Of a stretch of DNA of 64,000 nucleotides, positions 22,286 through 36,600 are shown in pieces. The position numbers were made by a program, and so were the translations under genes. Origin of the DNA: Blepharisma stoltei (taxonomy: Eukaryota > Ciliophora > Heterotrichea > Heterotrichida > Blepharismidae); assembly GCA_914767885.1 (NCBI GenBank), contig CAJZBQ010000028.1, forward strand, positions 310,001 to 374,000, written 5' to 3'. Numbering within the stretch: position 1 is the first letter of the stretch; each line of letters begins with the position of its first letter. The notes beneath the pieces are model-generated. The model was given only the letters and a program-made list of their open reading frames with translations, did no database searches and was not told where the DNA came from.

Positions 22286-25200
22286 TTAACTATTCAAACT
22301 ATCTTTTATGCTTTTAATATTTGACTGATTTCCTTCAGCATTCTCATCGTTTAGACTATTTTCAATTCTCTTATTAGATGCTTGAGAATTAATCATATCA
22401 ATTTCTATCTTTAAAATTTCAATATCTGGATCGTTAGAAATTTTGCTGTTGCTTTTCCTTTGTTTTGCATACTTATATATATAGCACAATGCTGTTTTAA
22501 AAACATTTAAGCACCAATAAACTAGAAAATAGCAATTAGCAATAATTATGAGAGTAAAAAAGAATAATTTGGCACTATAGCCAAGAGATCCAGTTAAATA
22601 AAATAATCCACTGTATATTGTTATAACACATACAATTTTTGCTTGCAATTCCATGCGGTTTAAGCTTGGCTCGATATAAGGGCTATTAGAATATTGAAGC
22701 TGTAAAAATATTGATAAAAGTATTGCAGCAATAAGTGCTTGTACCTTAAGTGCCATATTTGATAAGAAGACTGAGAGACAAATTAAAATAATTTTGCTGT
22801 AAATAATAATAAATTCCCAGTAATAGCGCGATAATTGATACCCATTAAAAAGGAATCCAAACCGAAGTCTTACATTAAGCTCTTTCAAATGATTTCTACT
22901 TTTCACAAGCGCAAATAAACAAACAGTTGGCAATAAAATTCCTCATATAATTATAGATGGCAATGAAACAACGAGAATATAAAAGATATGATCATCATTT
23001 CAGCATCTAACATCAAGGTCTTCTTCTAGTCAGTATTCTCCATAATTAATTTCAGTGCAATTAAATGAAGCAAACATTTTTTTCACAATACCTGGATGCA
23101 CTAAAAATAAAAGGATAATGCATGTAGAACAATAGTCATCCCAAAAATTCTTAAATGATTTTTGTTTGAATTTGATTATAATTCAAATAATCAAAGCTAA
23201 AATCGCCATGAAAAGTGGCAGCAAGGAAATAAGAATAAGACTCTTATAGTAAAGCAAGTCTCTTGAGCTTTCTTCTTGCAAAAGGCATTCAAAAGAATAT
23301 AGTTGTTGGTAAACATAATCTGTGCTTGATTGGACTTGAAATATTTCTAAGACTTCTGAAGGCCAATTCAGCTTAAAAGTAGAAGTCAATATAACCATCT
23401 GCAAGTAATTCAGCATAATTTTAATATAAATCGATGTTAGCTTTTTCGGCTTGAATGCTGATTTTATTGTTGTCAATACCATAATAAAAGCTAATGCTGA
23501 TAATGCAACACATATTGCTATTGTAATTGCTAAATTCTTTACAAACGAAGGGCATTCTTTGCATTTATTGTTATTTGCGCGTGAGTAGCCGCTTTGGCAT
23601 GATTGACACATGTTACCTTTATAGCCTGCCTGGCATAATCCAGTATAAGATAAATTTTTTGGATCAGGGGACCCTATGCAGGCATTGTAATTTGGACATT
23701 TTCAAAATTTATCTGTATAAACATTATACTTATTTACCGAGAATAGCCCACTAAGGAGCAATTTTTTGGTTGGCCGGATAATGGCATGCAATATTTTCTG
23801 GCTGACCAAATTTAAGAATGTCGAACCAAAAAATGCTCCTTAGAGGGCTATTCTTGGCAAACAGGTATATCTCTCCAATACCCTTTCTTTGGAGTCATTG
23901 TATAATTTCCATAGCATTCTGCAGAGCCAGGACAAGCTAAGCATTGAGTTTTACTTGGATCTAAGCTATAATAGCCATATCCGCAGACCTCGCAGTTTTT
24001 TCCAGCCTTTATTTCTCCAAGTTCACAGCCTCTCAAATTAATTTTGATCAGCAAATATTGGTCAAAAACCGTATCATTTGTTTGCAGCTTCTTATAATTG
24101 TCGATAGCTGAGGAAAACACTCCAATGGTCACATTAATTCCTGGCTCATCTGAAATTTCGTACTGAGAAAAAGTGAAAATTCCTCTTACTGCTTTTACTT
24201 TGGTGACTCCTGTGATAATTGTACTTACATTTTTTGATTTTAATTCCCCTAGATTAATATTATCTGTTGCCACTATTTGATTCATACTGTCTACCAGTGC
24301 TACTTTTATGGGTTTCCTATTATCTTGTCCAGGCGCAAAGGATGATAAATTGAATATTGATATGGGGCTATCAGTTAAATGTCTATTGTTAGTATAGCCT
24401 TCCAAAGTTCCATTTTCACTTACACTCATGAGCTTTACTGGGTATGAGGAATAATCGTTCCCATAAATAGCATAATTATTCATGAAATAATTTTTCTCAA
24501 GACTTGGCTTTCAATCATCTCAATTGATAGCGCCTCCATTATAGGTTGCCATATTTCCTGTAAAATTGCATGATATGATTTCGAAACTACACTTAGAAAT
24601 TCCTAAACAACTTAGCTTGATAGCTCCTCCAATACCTTCAATAATTTGTGAGTCAATAAAACTTTCATTTGTTAACGCCTTATTTTCAATAAAGCTTGCA
24701 GAGGAAATGGATAAGCTTAAATCGTTTGCATATAATGCACCACCAATAGGAGCAGAGTTGTTAATGAAAGAACTAGAGTCTATTTGATATGTATTCGTTT
24801 CAGATGTATCTAAGTCACTTTCAAAATACAATGCACCCCCAGCACTTGATGCTGTGTTATTTTCAAATGAGCAAGCATTAATTTTGACATTACTGCAAGT
24901 TTTGCAGCAGATTCCACCTCCATATGCTCCACTGCCATTGCTGAAAGTTGATTGAGAAATATCTATAGCGTCTGAACCGCTATAGCTTGCCTTGGCGAGG
25001 GTTCTCCGCAGCAACTTGGAGCTCTGACGAGCCCCCTAAAGGTGACAAGTCAACTCCAAGTTGACAAAAGCGCGCCCTTTTGCAAGAATTTGTCAACTTG
25101 GAGTTGACTTGCCACCTTTAGGGGGCTCGTCAGAGCTCCAAGTTGCTGCGGAGAACCCTCGCCAAGGCAAGCTATAGCGGTTCAGACGCTATAATTCTTT

Positions 25201-28200
25201 CAAATAGCTACCATATATTCCAGATTTTACGTAGTCATTAAATATCGAATTTGCTATCACTGTTGGAGTTAAGAATACATAAATTACCCCTCCGGAGCCC
25301 AAGCTGCTTGACACTGATATTTTGCTTTTTTTAATTTGCAAGGAATTATCAAACCATGAATAAATAAATCCACCTGGCTTAACAGAAGAAAAATGATTAA
25401 ACTCTGATTGCTCAATTAATATATTGCTTGACGATGAATATATTGCACCTCCTGAGTCACTTGAACTTCCATTAGAAAAAATTGAATTATATATATACAA
25501 ACTACTGCCAGCAGATAAATTAATAAAGCAGCCTTGAGCGCACGATTGATTAAAAAATTTACTGTTAAGTATGTCCACTGCTGAAATTGCCAGTTTAAAT
25601 CCACCATTGTTATTTTTCAAAATTAAAGAATCTATGGATAATTTTGAGTTGATCACAATAATTGTACCCCCATTTTCTGAATGGTTTTCGTATATTTGGC
25701 TATAATTAATAGAGGAATTTCTGTTTGAATTAAAAATATATATTGTAGATCCATCATCCTTACATGAATTTTTGTAAAATAGAGAATCTGAGATTGAGAT
25801 CAGAGAATCTTGCTCAGCATATATGGCTCCTCCTTCTAAGGCCACATTGTTTGTGAAGTTGCAGGAATTACAAAAAAAAATTGAATTTGAGCTCAATAAA
25901 ATTGCTCCTCCGTACATAGACCCTGTATTACTAAATAAGTAGCTCTGATTCAGTTTTACAATAGCAGAATTTTGTAATCTCAAGCATGGCCCAGATACTG
26001 CAGAATTATGCCTAAAGATAGAGCCATATTCTTCCATAGAATCATAATTTAAAGAGATTGCTGATCCATAATTGTACTCAAATATGCAATTTTTTGTTTC
26101 AACATAAGAAAAGCTATTTTGATTATTTCCAAGTATCACTGCTATTCCGGTATTGCTAGAAAAATTGCATGAAGTTAAGGCAATCGTCGAACTAGCTATA
26201 TCAACGTGTAATACAGAGCTTAATTGCCCAGAATTTGCCAAGAATTTGCAAAGCTCAAAATTTAAGATTCCTTTGCTGTAAAATAATGATACTGTACCTG
26301 AAATTGTTGCAGTATTTTCAATGAATTTTGATGAAGAAATCGTTGATGAATTAACTAAGGATACAGTGCTATCAATATACAATGCCGAGCCATAAAATGC
26401 TCTATTAAGTTTAAAAATTGAATTTTCCACCAATATTTCTGTGCTTGAAGAGCCAATCCACTGCTGAGCAATGTAAATACTACCACCATAATCTGCAGAA
26501 TTACTAGTAAAATTGGAATCTGCTATTTTAAATAAGCTTTCCCCACTTACTAATATTTGGATGATAAATAATGCTCCTCCAGATCCTTTTGGAGATATAT
26601 TCGAATCGAATACAGATTCTTCAACAACCATACCTTGCCCAGCTAAATAAATCGCAGCTCCATAATCTCCAGTGTTTTCTGTAAAATTGCATTTACTTAT
26701 AAACAAGCCTTTTCCTTCTCTAATTTCTATAGCGCCAGTTCCTGTGCTATAACTGTTGAAATTATTATCAAATATCGAATTTTTCAATACTCGGCTAAAG
26801 CTTCCTGTGAATAAAAAGCAAGCTGGAAAAACACCATTACCTTTATTTGATAAGCATTTTGCAGAGTTAATATCAGTAGTATCAGTGTTTTTTATCAAAT
26901 AAGTTGGAGATGAATTTCTACAAATATTATTTGTGATAACTACTGGACAAATATCAACATTGTATGAGTCAGATATTGAAACCATATACTCACAATCAAG
27001 AGCTTTTGGATTTGCCTTTTTTCTTTTAAGATACATATCAGAATTTGATATAAAATAATTAAGAAGCAATGTATTGATATCTTTGTCTTCATTTGGGGAT
27101 CCATTTGACTGAATTGCCAAATTTTTGAGTGAAAGATGAGGCATATTCGTTAAAGAAATCAACCCAATTCCATGGTTATTTATAAAAGAAAGATTATCCA
27201 TTTTGCATCATCTTTTATTTATAACTGCATGAACATTCATTCCTGAAAGCAGTTTGTAAGGCTTTATAGCTCCGTTTTTGTATTCATCCAGCATAAATGC
27301 ATTAGAAATATTTATTGCTTGCCCATTTTCTATCCCGTTAGCCTGAAAAGTTAAATTTTCGAAATGGATGTTCAGAAAATAATAAGAAAATTCTAAATCT
27401 ATCAATGAAGAATTTCCATAATTTGAAATAAATTTAGAGTCATGCACATAAATATGGTCTTTATATAAATAAGGGATATGGTATGTTTCATTTAAACCTC
27501 CTGGATATGTTAAAAAATTTAAAAGGGCATGAATTATTCCAGTTTCACAGTAATTATACATAAAAGTGCAGTTATCTATTTCGATAAAATTTGTATAACT
27601 GGTGTAAATTAGTGAGGCTTGCTTTAATTGGCTTCTAGGTTTTCTATAAACTAAGTTGTGCTTGAACTCTACATTTCGAATTAAAATAGTTGTGATATTA
27701 GTGGAATAAAAAAATCCACGGAAATCAACTGGATCCTCAAACTCATATCCATTGTTTAACCTTGTCACTGAGCCCCCTATATAAATGAGCTCGGGTTCTG
27801 AAGTTTTTTTATATGAAACTGATACTGAAATTATTGCAGAGTCTTCGTTGATGCCTAATCTGATATTATCAAAATTTACATTAAATAGCCTCACTTTGCC
27901 TTCTCCTGAAATTATGCTATTTTGCTCAGTCCTGAAGTTTTGAAATGTAACATTCCTTAACAATAAAGAACAATAAGTATAAGACTCAAGTTCAAATAAA
28001 TTAAATGTGTATTCTTCATGTAGCTCGCAATAATCATTTAGCAGATTCTTTGACGCACGCTCTCCTCTATCATTATAATAATACCTATCAGTGCTATTAT
28101 AAGTATTATAAGAGCAGTAATAGCAATAAATTGAGTCAACGCAAATCATAGACACAGTAGAGTTTCCGTCAAATATTACATTCTCAATTTCAACAGATCC

Positions 28201-30449
28201 ATAAATAGCCATTCTAGCTAGTCTTCAACTGTCAACTTTTACACTAACTATGCTGCCATCCTGGGATGTAATTTTTAAATAATTATATTGATAATATCCA
28301 AAGGAAATTTCATCTTTTCAACTATAAATTCCATCATTCTTTAAAAACAAAACAGCATGGTCTGCGTTTATTGAGGAGATTGCATATGACATTGCTTCGA
28401 ATGGGGAATCAATTGTTCCACTCCCTGAAGGTGAACTACTCTTTTGTGTAGAAGTTGCGTAATAAAAGGAGAGGTGAGGAAAAGTCTTAGATATTGATAA
28501 ATAATTGGAATAATAGACAGATATGCCGAATAAATTCAAATATGTGCAGGTTATGTCTGTGGAAAAGCATTGATTGCAAGGAGCGATTCCTAAGCTTTCA
28601 GGAGAAATAAATGGTGAACCAGTCTGATGAAGCTGAAAATAGCGCCTCTGCCACTTTTGAAGCAAACCTCTGGGTTTGGGGATGCTTGCCGAAGTGGGAA
28701 GTTTTGTTTCTCCCTAAAAGTTTTTTTCCCCCTTCAGATGGGCTAGACACCTTTTGCATTCCACTTATTCTTTGCCTATGAGGACTTGCGGGACATTTGC
28801 AAGAGGCTGCTCTAACCTAGGAAGCTAATCCTTAGGTTAGATAAGTTCAGGCTAATGATCTATTCGTTTATGGCCTTACAACACTTAACTTAAGCCTTCA
28901 GTTGAGCTTGTGCATTGCTCGCACAGATTTCAAGCAGATTTTGGGAGGGATGCTTTACAATCTGCATAAGAATTTGTGTTGCATAATCCGTAATTGCATT
29001 CAGGAATGAAGCAATCTGGATAGCATTTGCTTTGATCAAGAGCCATAGTTAGATTGCATTTATTGTTTGAAGCTAAATAGCATTTATCAAAATTTACCAC
29101 AGAGCTTGTATCATTTATACGCATTTGCATATAAACTGTGAATAAAACTAAATCCTTATCATTGCATCATTTGCTAGAGTCATCACTCATTCTATCATAT
29201 TTGCAAGTTCCAACTAAGCACTCAGGTTTACACTTTCCATAATCACTCGTGCTGCATCCTTTAGCACACCCACAAGCATAGTAATCCCATTCGCAATCCT
29301 CTGTATTGCATTCAGGGTCGCATATATTATTTGCTAGCATTTTATGAGTGCAACCTGAGCTGCAGTATCCGCAGTCTCCACTATCAAATTTGCAGCTAAA
29401 AGTGTTGCAGAGCTCATCACAAACTCCATTTTTTAAAAGATCAGTAGAGCAAAAAGGTGCACAAGTGCAGTCAGTTTTGTCATATTCACATTCTGGCACA
29501 TAGCAGGCTTCATCACAAATGGAGTTACCAATCATCTGATTACGATTACTATTAATTAGGTATTTAAGATGCCAGTGCCCACTGATGTCATGAGCCATTC
29601 TGCCACTTAAAGTGGCGTACCATATGGGCAGACATTTATTCGTGTCCATGCTTCTATCAGACAGCACTTCTCATCTGGCGCATTGCTGTCGCTCTTGCCA
29701 GACTCACCTGCGCTTGTTTTTCCTAAGAGTCACCTCGGGTGTGCTGAGTAGAAAATCATTAAGCCTCTTAAATACACTGAGGTGCATTTCCTTTAGCCTG
29801 ACCAAAGTTAAAATGCTGTTCAAGAAGTCCAATTAAACAAACCTCATAAATAAAAATTTCTCTCAAACTGAATACCATTTTTATTTATGAGTTTACCAAC
29901 CATTCAAGTATTACAGCCTAGAGCACAAGTTGAATTTGCGCAGTCACCCATGTCAAAATTGCAGTCAACATTATTGCAGGCATCATCACAGATTCCATTG
30001 CCTCAAATAGTTGTATTACATCCAACAGAACACTCTCTGCAAGCCCCCATATCATAATAGCATTCAGGGACATTGCATTCTTCGTCACAAGTTCCTCCTA
30101 GTTGAGTTTTTTTACCTAAATTACATTTACATGAAGTTCCGCAATAGCTACAATCGCCTAAATCATATCCACAAGAGCTAACATTGCATCTTTCATCACA
30201 AACTCCATTCCCAAGATCTCTTTGATGGCATACACTTTCGCATTCGTATGCACAATCAGATGTAAATCCTTTTTTATCATTTATCAAAATATATGCATCA
30301 AAATTACAAAAAGAGTTCATGCAATTGATATCGCAAACTCCATCTCCTCTCTATTTTTGAAATACCTTCAATTGAGAACACTTATTTATATTGCATTTGT
30401 TATCTTCTGCTTGCGCTGCTGACAAAATGACAAATATAAAGAGAGCCAT
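22286..30449 (-). CDS. Giant LNR / beta-helix / multipass membrane protein, paralogue A
   Basis: About 2,386 aa after removing introns 30351-30365 and 30116-30130 and IESs 23735-23865, 24964-25191, 28640-28885 and 29526-29893; the total is a multiple of three. Order: signal peptide (MALFIFVILSAAQA); about ten Cys-rich LNR (Lin12-Notch) repeats of the form GNGVCDERCNVSSCGYDLGD; a linker with FPHLSFYYATS; a very long right-handed beta-helix region of repeats like NNSAPIGGALYANDLSLSIS (Pmp/polymorphic-membrane style GGA-I/L/V); a Cys-rich CxxC module (CEVCGYGYYSLDPSKTQCLA); then several TM helices (YYWEFIIIYSKIILICLSVF) and an acidic cytosolic tail. Probably a cell-surface receptor or adhesin. 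Many Trp are TGA. Confidence 0.85.
23735..23867. other. Short TIR-type IES in paralogue A
   Basis: 131-bp insert with inverted ends CGAGAATAGCCCACTAAGGA / GCTCCTTAGAGGGCTATTCT, the same TIR motif as the IES at 17371. It carries an in-frame TAG. Excision between TA at 23735 and 23866 gives GYWRDINKYNVYTDKFWKCP, which aligns with GYWREEMYSLKFWKCP in paralogue B. Confidence 0.7.
24964..25193. other. Perfect long-hairpin IES in paralogue A
   Basis: 228-bp insert forming an almost perfect hairpin: arms of about 100 bp starting TATAGCGTCTGAACCGCTAT, with a loop of about 25 bp (AAAAGCGCGCCCTTTTGC). GC content is well above the gene. Removal joins KEL to DISQSTFSNG, matching EKLEISGSSFSNG in paralogue C. 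Confidence 0.9.
28640..28887. mobile_element. Non-coding IES in LNR/helix linker of paralogue A
   Basis: Structured sequence with poly-C/T tracts and no coding frame separates CEQCTSSTEGLS from YFQLHQTGSPF. TA at 28640 and 28886 is the pair that keeps the frame. No clear TIR or TSD, so boundaries are provisional. Confidence 0.5.
29526..29895 (-). mobile_element. Retroposon-like IES (family S2) in an LNR repeat
   Basis: GTTACCAATCAT at 29524-29535 and GTTTACCAACCAT at 29891-29903 are an imperfect duplication of the LNR sequence MVGNS. Interior carries CCTAAGAGTCACCTCGGGTG and TGCTGAGTAGAAAATCATTA of family S2. On the minus strand the tail has GTAATCGTAATC. Removal gives CNTWMVGNSICDEAC as in paralogue C. 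Confidence 0.75.
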
Positions 30450-30606
30450 AATTATTTAGGCCTATAAATTCTTTTTGATTAGTTATAAAATAAAAAAAGA
30501 TTAAATCAAATTAAAAATATATCGTTATTAGCAGATCTCATGGATTTGATTAATTTAATTACAAATATAGGTTTTTTTAAATTTTAGAATTTTCAATTTT
30601 TTAATT

Positions 30607-33600
30607 CTAATAAATGCCTTGGCCACCTGAAAAAATGCTTATGTCAGGAGAAGGGCAAGGATCTGCTTCTGACATTATCTCTTGACCACTGTTAACATGA
30701 AGGCTTTCACTCTCAAAATCTTGTGAGCTGTTGATAACTTTAGACTGTGCAGTGAAGTTTAAGTTTTTATTAACGCCAGCAGTAGCAATTTGAGTACTAT
30801 CCACATCTAGTATGATACTTCCTCCTAATTTTGATCTTGATCTTCTCAAAATTGTATTTATCAGCCAAAGAAGCAGCTGTTTTGGTATCTTTAATTGCTC
30901 TTTGAATATTTTGCATAAAATATAAACAATAAAAGAGATATTTGAGATGAGTGTTATAACAAAAATAGCAATTTTTCTTGAATAGTCTAATTCTTTAGTA
31001 GAAAAGAAAAGCCCACTGAAAATTGTTAACAGGAGTACAAACTTTGCTATGAATTCCACTTGATTAAGATGAGGTTCTGTGAATGGACTATTCCTGTTAT
31101 GAATGTGAAGGAAGAAAAGCAATATAATTGTTATAATAAAGCCTTGAATTGAGTCAGGAATATTCTCTAAAAATACTGATAAAATTACCAGAATAATTTT
31201 TGAGTAGATGATAATGAATTCCCAATAAAAGCGCTGTGGCTTGAAACTTTGATAGAGAAAGGCATATCTCTGTTTGAAGAAAATTTCTTCAAGTCTTTTT
31301 CTATGTCGTATAATTTTTGTAAGACAAAATATTGGAGCTGCAACTCCTCATATAATAATTCCTGGCAGTGCTATTAAAAAGGCGTAAAAAGTATGATCAT
31401 AAGTCCAGCACTTAATGCCTAACTCGGGCAAAAACTTTGGAAAAATAACTGTTTTTTAGGTAAAAAACCCACCTCCGTGACCGAACAATTTTTTTTTAAG
31501 TGGTTATAAGTGATATTATTATAGCAAAATATCTTTAATTCTGCTTAGTTTTAAATGCATTGTGTTCTGAAACATCAACTTTACAAATTAATTAATACTT
31601 GCTTAAAATTATTTCGAATTGGGACTTTTTAAATTTAAAAAATAAATTATTTTAAAATTTGTATATAAATTATTTAAAAAATATTAGTCCCTTCTTGAGC
31701 GAACAAAATTTTTTGTTCGCTTATGGAAAGGGGGAGTAAGTCATAATTAAGTCAAAACTGCCCTGAATTAATTTCTTTGCAGCTATATATACTGAATAAC
31801 GTCCCTATCGCATGTGGGTGAATTAAATAAAGTAGCACAATAAAAGTTATAGTAAAATCGCCTATCATAGCTCTAAAGGACTTTCTTTTTAGCAAATAAT
31901 ATATAATTCATATAATTAAGCATAAACTGCCGAGTATAATTGGCGATAAGCTAGTCAAAATAATCTTGTCATAATAAATTTTATTTCGTGAATTTTCTGA
32001 CTGAAAAAAGCAATCAAAAGAAAATAATTCTTCATTGATATAGTTTAAAGAGGACGCAACATAAAACAGCTGTAGCACCTCGTCTGGCCAGTTTAAAGTA
32101 AAAGCTGCTATAATTATTAGAATATGCAAATAGTCCCAAAATATTCTTATATATGCTGAACCACTGATCTTAATGTAAAGTAAAGATTTTCTTTCTGCTT
32201 TTATTATTATAAATATGATAGCAATAATAACACCTGTCATTCCGAGAGCTCGAAATATATTTTCTACAGTGTCTGGACAATTCTTGCACTTGTTTTTATA
32301 TAATCTTGCATATCTATCTTGGCAAGAATGACACAGCTTCCCTGTGTAGCCTTTATCACAGACTCCAGTATATGATAAATTATTAGGATCTGGGGAACCT
32401 AAGCAAGATGAAGACCTTGGGCATTTTCAAAATTTCAGTGAATACATTTCTTCTCGTCAATATCCTGGCTTAGGTACCATTGAATAATTTCCATAACAAA
32501 TTGCATGATCTGGGCAGGGTAAACAAGCAGCATCACTTGTATTGAAACTGTAATATGATTCTCCACAAGCCACGCATGCCATATTAATAGTAGCTTCACC
32601 AGTTTTGCATAGTCTTAAGGTAGCGCTGATATAAATATCTGAGGCTTGATCAGATGAATCCATTACTGAGCTGTACACTTTTAGTTGAACTGAAGATCCT
32701 GGCAACGCAATAATTGTATAGTTAGTGAAAATAAATGTTCCATTTACAGCATGAATATTTGTAGATCCTAAAAGTGACACTCCTGCTCCTACAGTTTGGA
32801 GTTCTGCTCGACTTGTATTATCTGTTTTGATAATTTGGTCATAATGATCAACTAGTGCGAAGGCTAGTGGCTGATTAACTTGTTGCCCTGATGCTATATC
32901 TTTAAGTTCTAAATTTCTCATTAAGTGGTGATTTTCTGTCTGATTTCCATTGTAAGGATCCCACCCCTCATTTGTCCAATTTTCTAGTCCTTTTTTTATA
33001 GGATAAAAAAAATTTTCAGGAACTCATTTGTCCAAAATCTAGATAAAAATGATTTGTCCCATTTTCTAGTCTTTTTTGGATTTTTTCGAATCTCCTAAAT
33101 TTTAGTTTTTTACTTTAAAAACTAGAAAATAAGACAATTGAGGCTCTGGAAAATTTTTTTTTTCTATCAAAATTTTGACTAGAAAATTGGATAATTGAAA
33201 TGAGGTCCTAAAAATTTTTTTTCCTATATAAAAAAAACTAGAAAAATGGACAAATGATAAAAGACTAGAAAATTGGACAAATGAGGGGGGGGATCCTTAT
33301 GTATTATCCAAGGAAATCATCTTTACAGCGTATGAAGATATATTATCCCCATATATTGCAGAGTTGCTGATAAAAATATTATTCTCAAGAATCGGTCTTA
33401 CATCATTTCAGTTTATTGCTCCTCCATTGTTTTCTGCTCTATTTTTATTGAAAATATTCGAAGACACATTAAATATGCAGTTACCAAAGTCTTCACAATA
33501 AGTGTCTATCGCTCCACCAGTCCCATCAATTTTTCCATTCTGATAATTTCCACTACTTCTAGCAGAGTTTTCAATAAATTCGCAGTTATAAACTGATATA

Positions 33601-36600
33601 TTTGAGTTTTTTATTGATAAGGCACCACCAACTAATGCTTTATTATACAAAAACTTAGTGGAAGATATATTGTATAAATTTTCTATCGAGGTATCAGTTG
33701 TAATATATATCGCACCGCCAGTTGATGAACCAGTGTTGCCTCTGAATAAGCATGAATCTACAGAGATTGCCTGGCATTGTGAGCAATACAATCCGCCTCC
33801 ATTAGCTCCTAAACACCCAGAGAATTCAGAGTTGAATATTTCTAAGGCATGAAGACCACTTCCAACAATAGCGCTGTTTTCATTGTTGATAAATTGGGTA
33901 TTTTGTATTTTTATAAAACTAGCATATGAGTCGATTGACGATCCTTTGATGTTTTCTATTATCGAATCATTAATCAAAATTGAACTTTCTTTATAAATAA
34001 AGAAAACTCCTCCATTATTTGATGATAAGTCAGAAAAAATGGAATTTGAAATGTTTGTAGCACTTGATAGAGAATAAATTGCAGTTCCAGAGTTAGATGA
34101 ATGACTATCTGTAAAGCTTGAATTTTGAATTAGAGCAAAACTTCCTGATTTTAGCTTAATAAAGCAGCCTTGTTTTCCTTCTTGACTAGAAAAACTAACA
34201 TTCAATATATTTATTTTGGAATCGTCAAGAATTATCCCAGGATTATCTCCGTTTGCTGTGTTTTTCTTTATAATAGATGAATCGATATCAATTTCTGAAA
34301 ATAGAACAAAAATTGATCCAGTATTTAATGAATGATTTTCACTTATTTCGCAATTCTGTATTGTGGTCTTTTTGGAAGCTCTGACAATTTTTAAAGCTGA
34401 TCCTTCATCTTGGCATGAATTTTTTAAGAATTTTGAATCTTTTATTTCAATATATGTGTCAGCATATATTGCACCTCCAGATCCATTTGCTTTATTTTCG
34501 ATAAAATTGCAGGAAAAGCATGAAAATTTAGAATTTTCGCTTACAGAGATAGCTCCTCCATTTAGTTCACTGGTATTGTTTATATATTTTGTATTAACTG
34601 AATGCATTTTTACTGAATTTTTCATCATTATGACTGCTCCAGAAGATGATGAATATCCATGTTGGAAAGTAGAATTGTTGTCATTTATGATAGTATTATA
34701 AAGCAAAAAAGTAGTTCCCTTATTATACTCAAATAAACAATTATCTGTTTCTAAGCTAATATCTTTGCTTGAATCAACCAGGACTGTTGACAATCCAAAA
34801 TTAGACTGAAAGCTGCATTGATTTAAGCTTAATTTTTTATTTGCATTTTGGTTTTTAGATACATGAAGAGATGAGCAGGTTTTCGCGGTATTTTCAATGA
34901 ATTTAGTATTGCTTAAAAAAAGGCCAATATTAATATTTTGAATATAAAATGCTCCTGATTCAGCTGCAGAGTTATTGTGAAATGTAGAATCCATTATTTG
35001 AATGTTATCTGATAAGTTTATTGATTCATCAAAATAAATGCCGGATCCATATGAAGCTTTATTATCTGAAAAAGTTATATTTGTAATTAATACAGATGTG
35101 ATTGAGCTTGAAATGGATTTTTGAGAGACGTATACAGCTCCGCCATTTTTTGTGCAGGAATTATTGTAAAATATCGTATCAAAAATAGATAAAGCAGCAT
35201 TTGGCTCTTGAGAGGCTAATGACAAATAAAGGGCTCCTCCAGATAAATCATAAATTGAATTAGACTCAAATTTGCAGTTATCAATATTGATATTAAAGCC
35301 TGAAAAATAAACTGCGCCTCCTACACCTGCAGAATTTCCAGTAAATGTGGAGTTTATAAGAGTTAAATTTTCTACTTGCATAGCAAACTCAATGGCTCCT
35401 GGTCCTCCTTGGAAATTATTTTTATTCCAGCTGAATTCTGAATTGCTTATAGTAGCAGTTTTAAGGTAGCCAAAAGCTAAGCAAATTCCATTTGTGCTTG
35501 TAGCATTATTTTCTTTAAAATATAAATGGTCTAAAGTAACATTTTCTAATCTAGCAATTATAATACTAGGAGATCAATGTTCGCAGTAATTATTTGTAGC
35601 ATTTAAATGCTTCATCGCAAAATTAACTGATTCTCATATTGATGATAATGCAAAACATCACAAATTTTGAGTAGAAGAAGCTTCAATTTTTAAATAAATA
35701 TCAGGATTCTTGATAAAATATTTTAATAGGATAGAATTAAAATCATTGATGGTGCTCGGAGACCCACCATTTCTATCCATTTGGGTGTAGGTAATTTCTA
35801 CATTCGCCATTCTGCGTATTTCAATTAGCCCTACATCTCCAGAGAAATTATTAATAAATTTAGAGTTTAGGACCTTTAACCAACTAGCTAAATATTTAGC
35901 AGTAGTAGTTAGTCCTGATGATGTTGTAAATTCTACATCTTGATCATAAACAACTAAATTTTCTTCATCCTCACTGCTAATATAAATCAAGCCGTTATTT
36001 TTAACCCCATTTGCCTCAAACGATGTAGAGTTTATAAGTATATTTTGAGCTTTTCCCTCAAAGCGAATAGAAATTAAGCCATTATTTTTCACATAATTCG
36101 ACGAAAAAAATGATTTTTTAATTTGAATATTTCTGAGAGCAGAATATTTAACAACTCCTCTATCATTAGTTTCCATTATAGGAATAGTTCCATCGTTTTG
36201 TATATTTATTATCCCCAATTCGCAATAGTTATATGAAAATATGCACGACTCAATCTCTAATTTTTGAAACAAAAAGAGAGTAAGTAAAGACGCTGTTTCT
36301 ATATCATCATATCAGTAGCTATAAACTAAGTTATATCCGAATTCCACTTTTATAATATTTATATCAATAATATTTTTCACATATAAAAATCCTCGAAAAC
36401 TGAGAGGATCGTTATACTCATACCCATTATTTAAGCGACTAACTTTACCAATTTCATAATAAAATGAGCTACTGCAAGTATCTTCTGCGTTGTTCGTACA
36501 ATCATTGTCTAACTTCTTCTCTAATAGCGAATAAAACCATAAAATTTTTCCCCAAAATTAAAATTGTTTTTCTTTTTCAATATCTAAAAAATTTAAAAAA

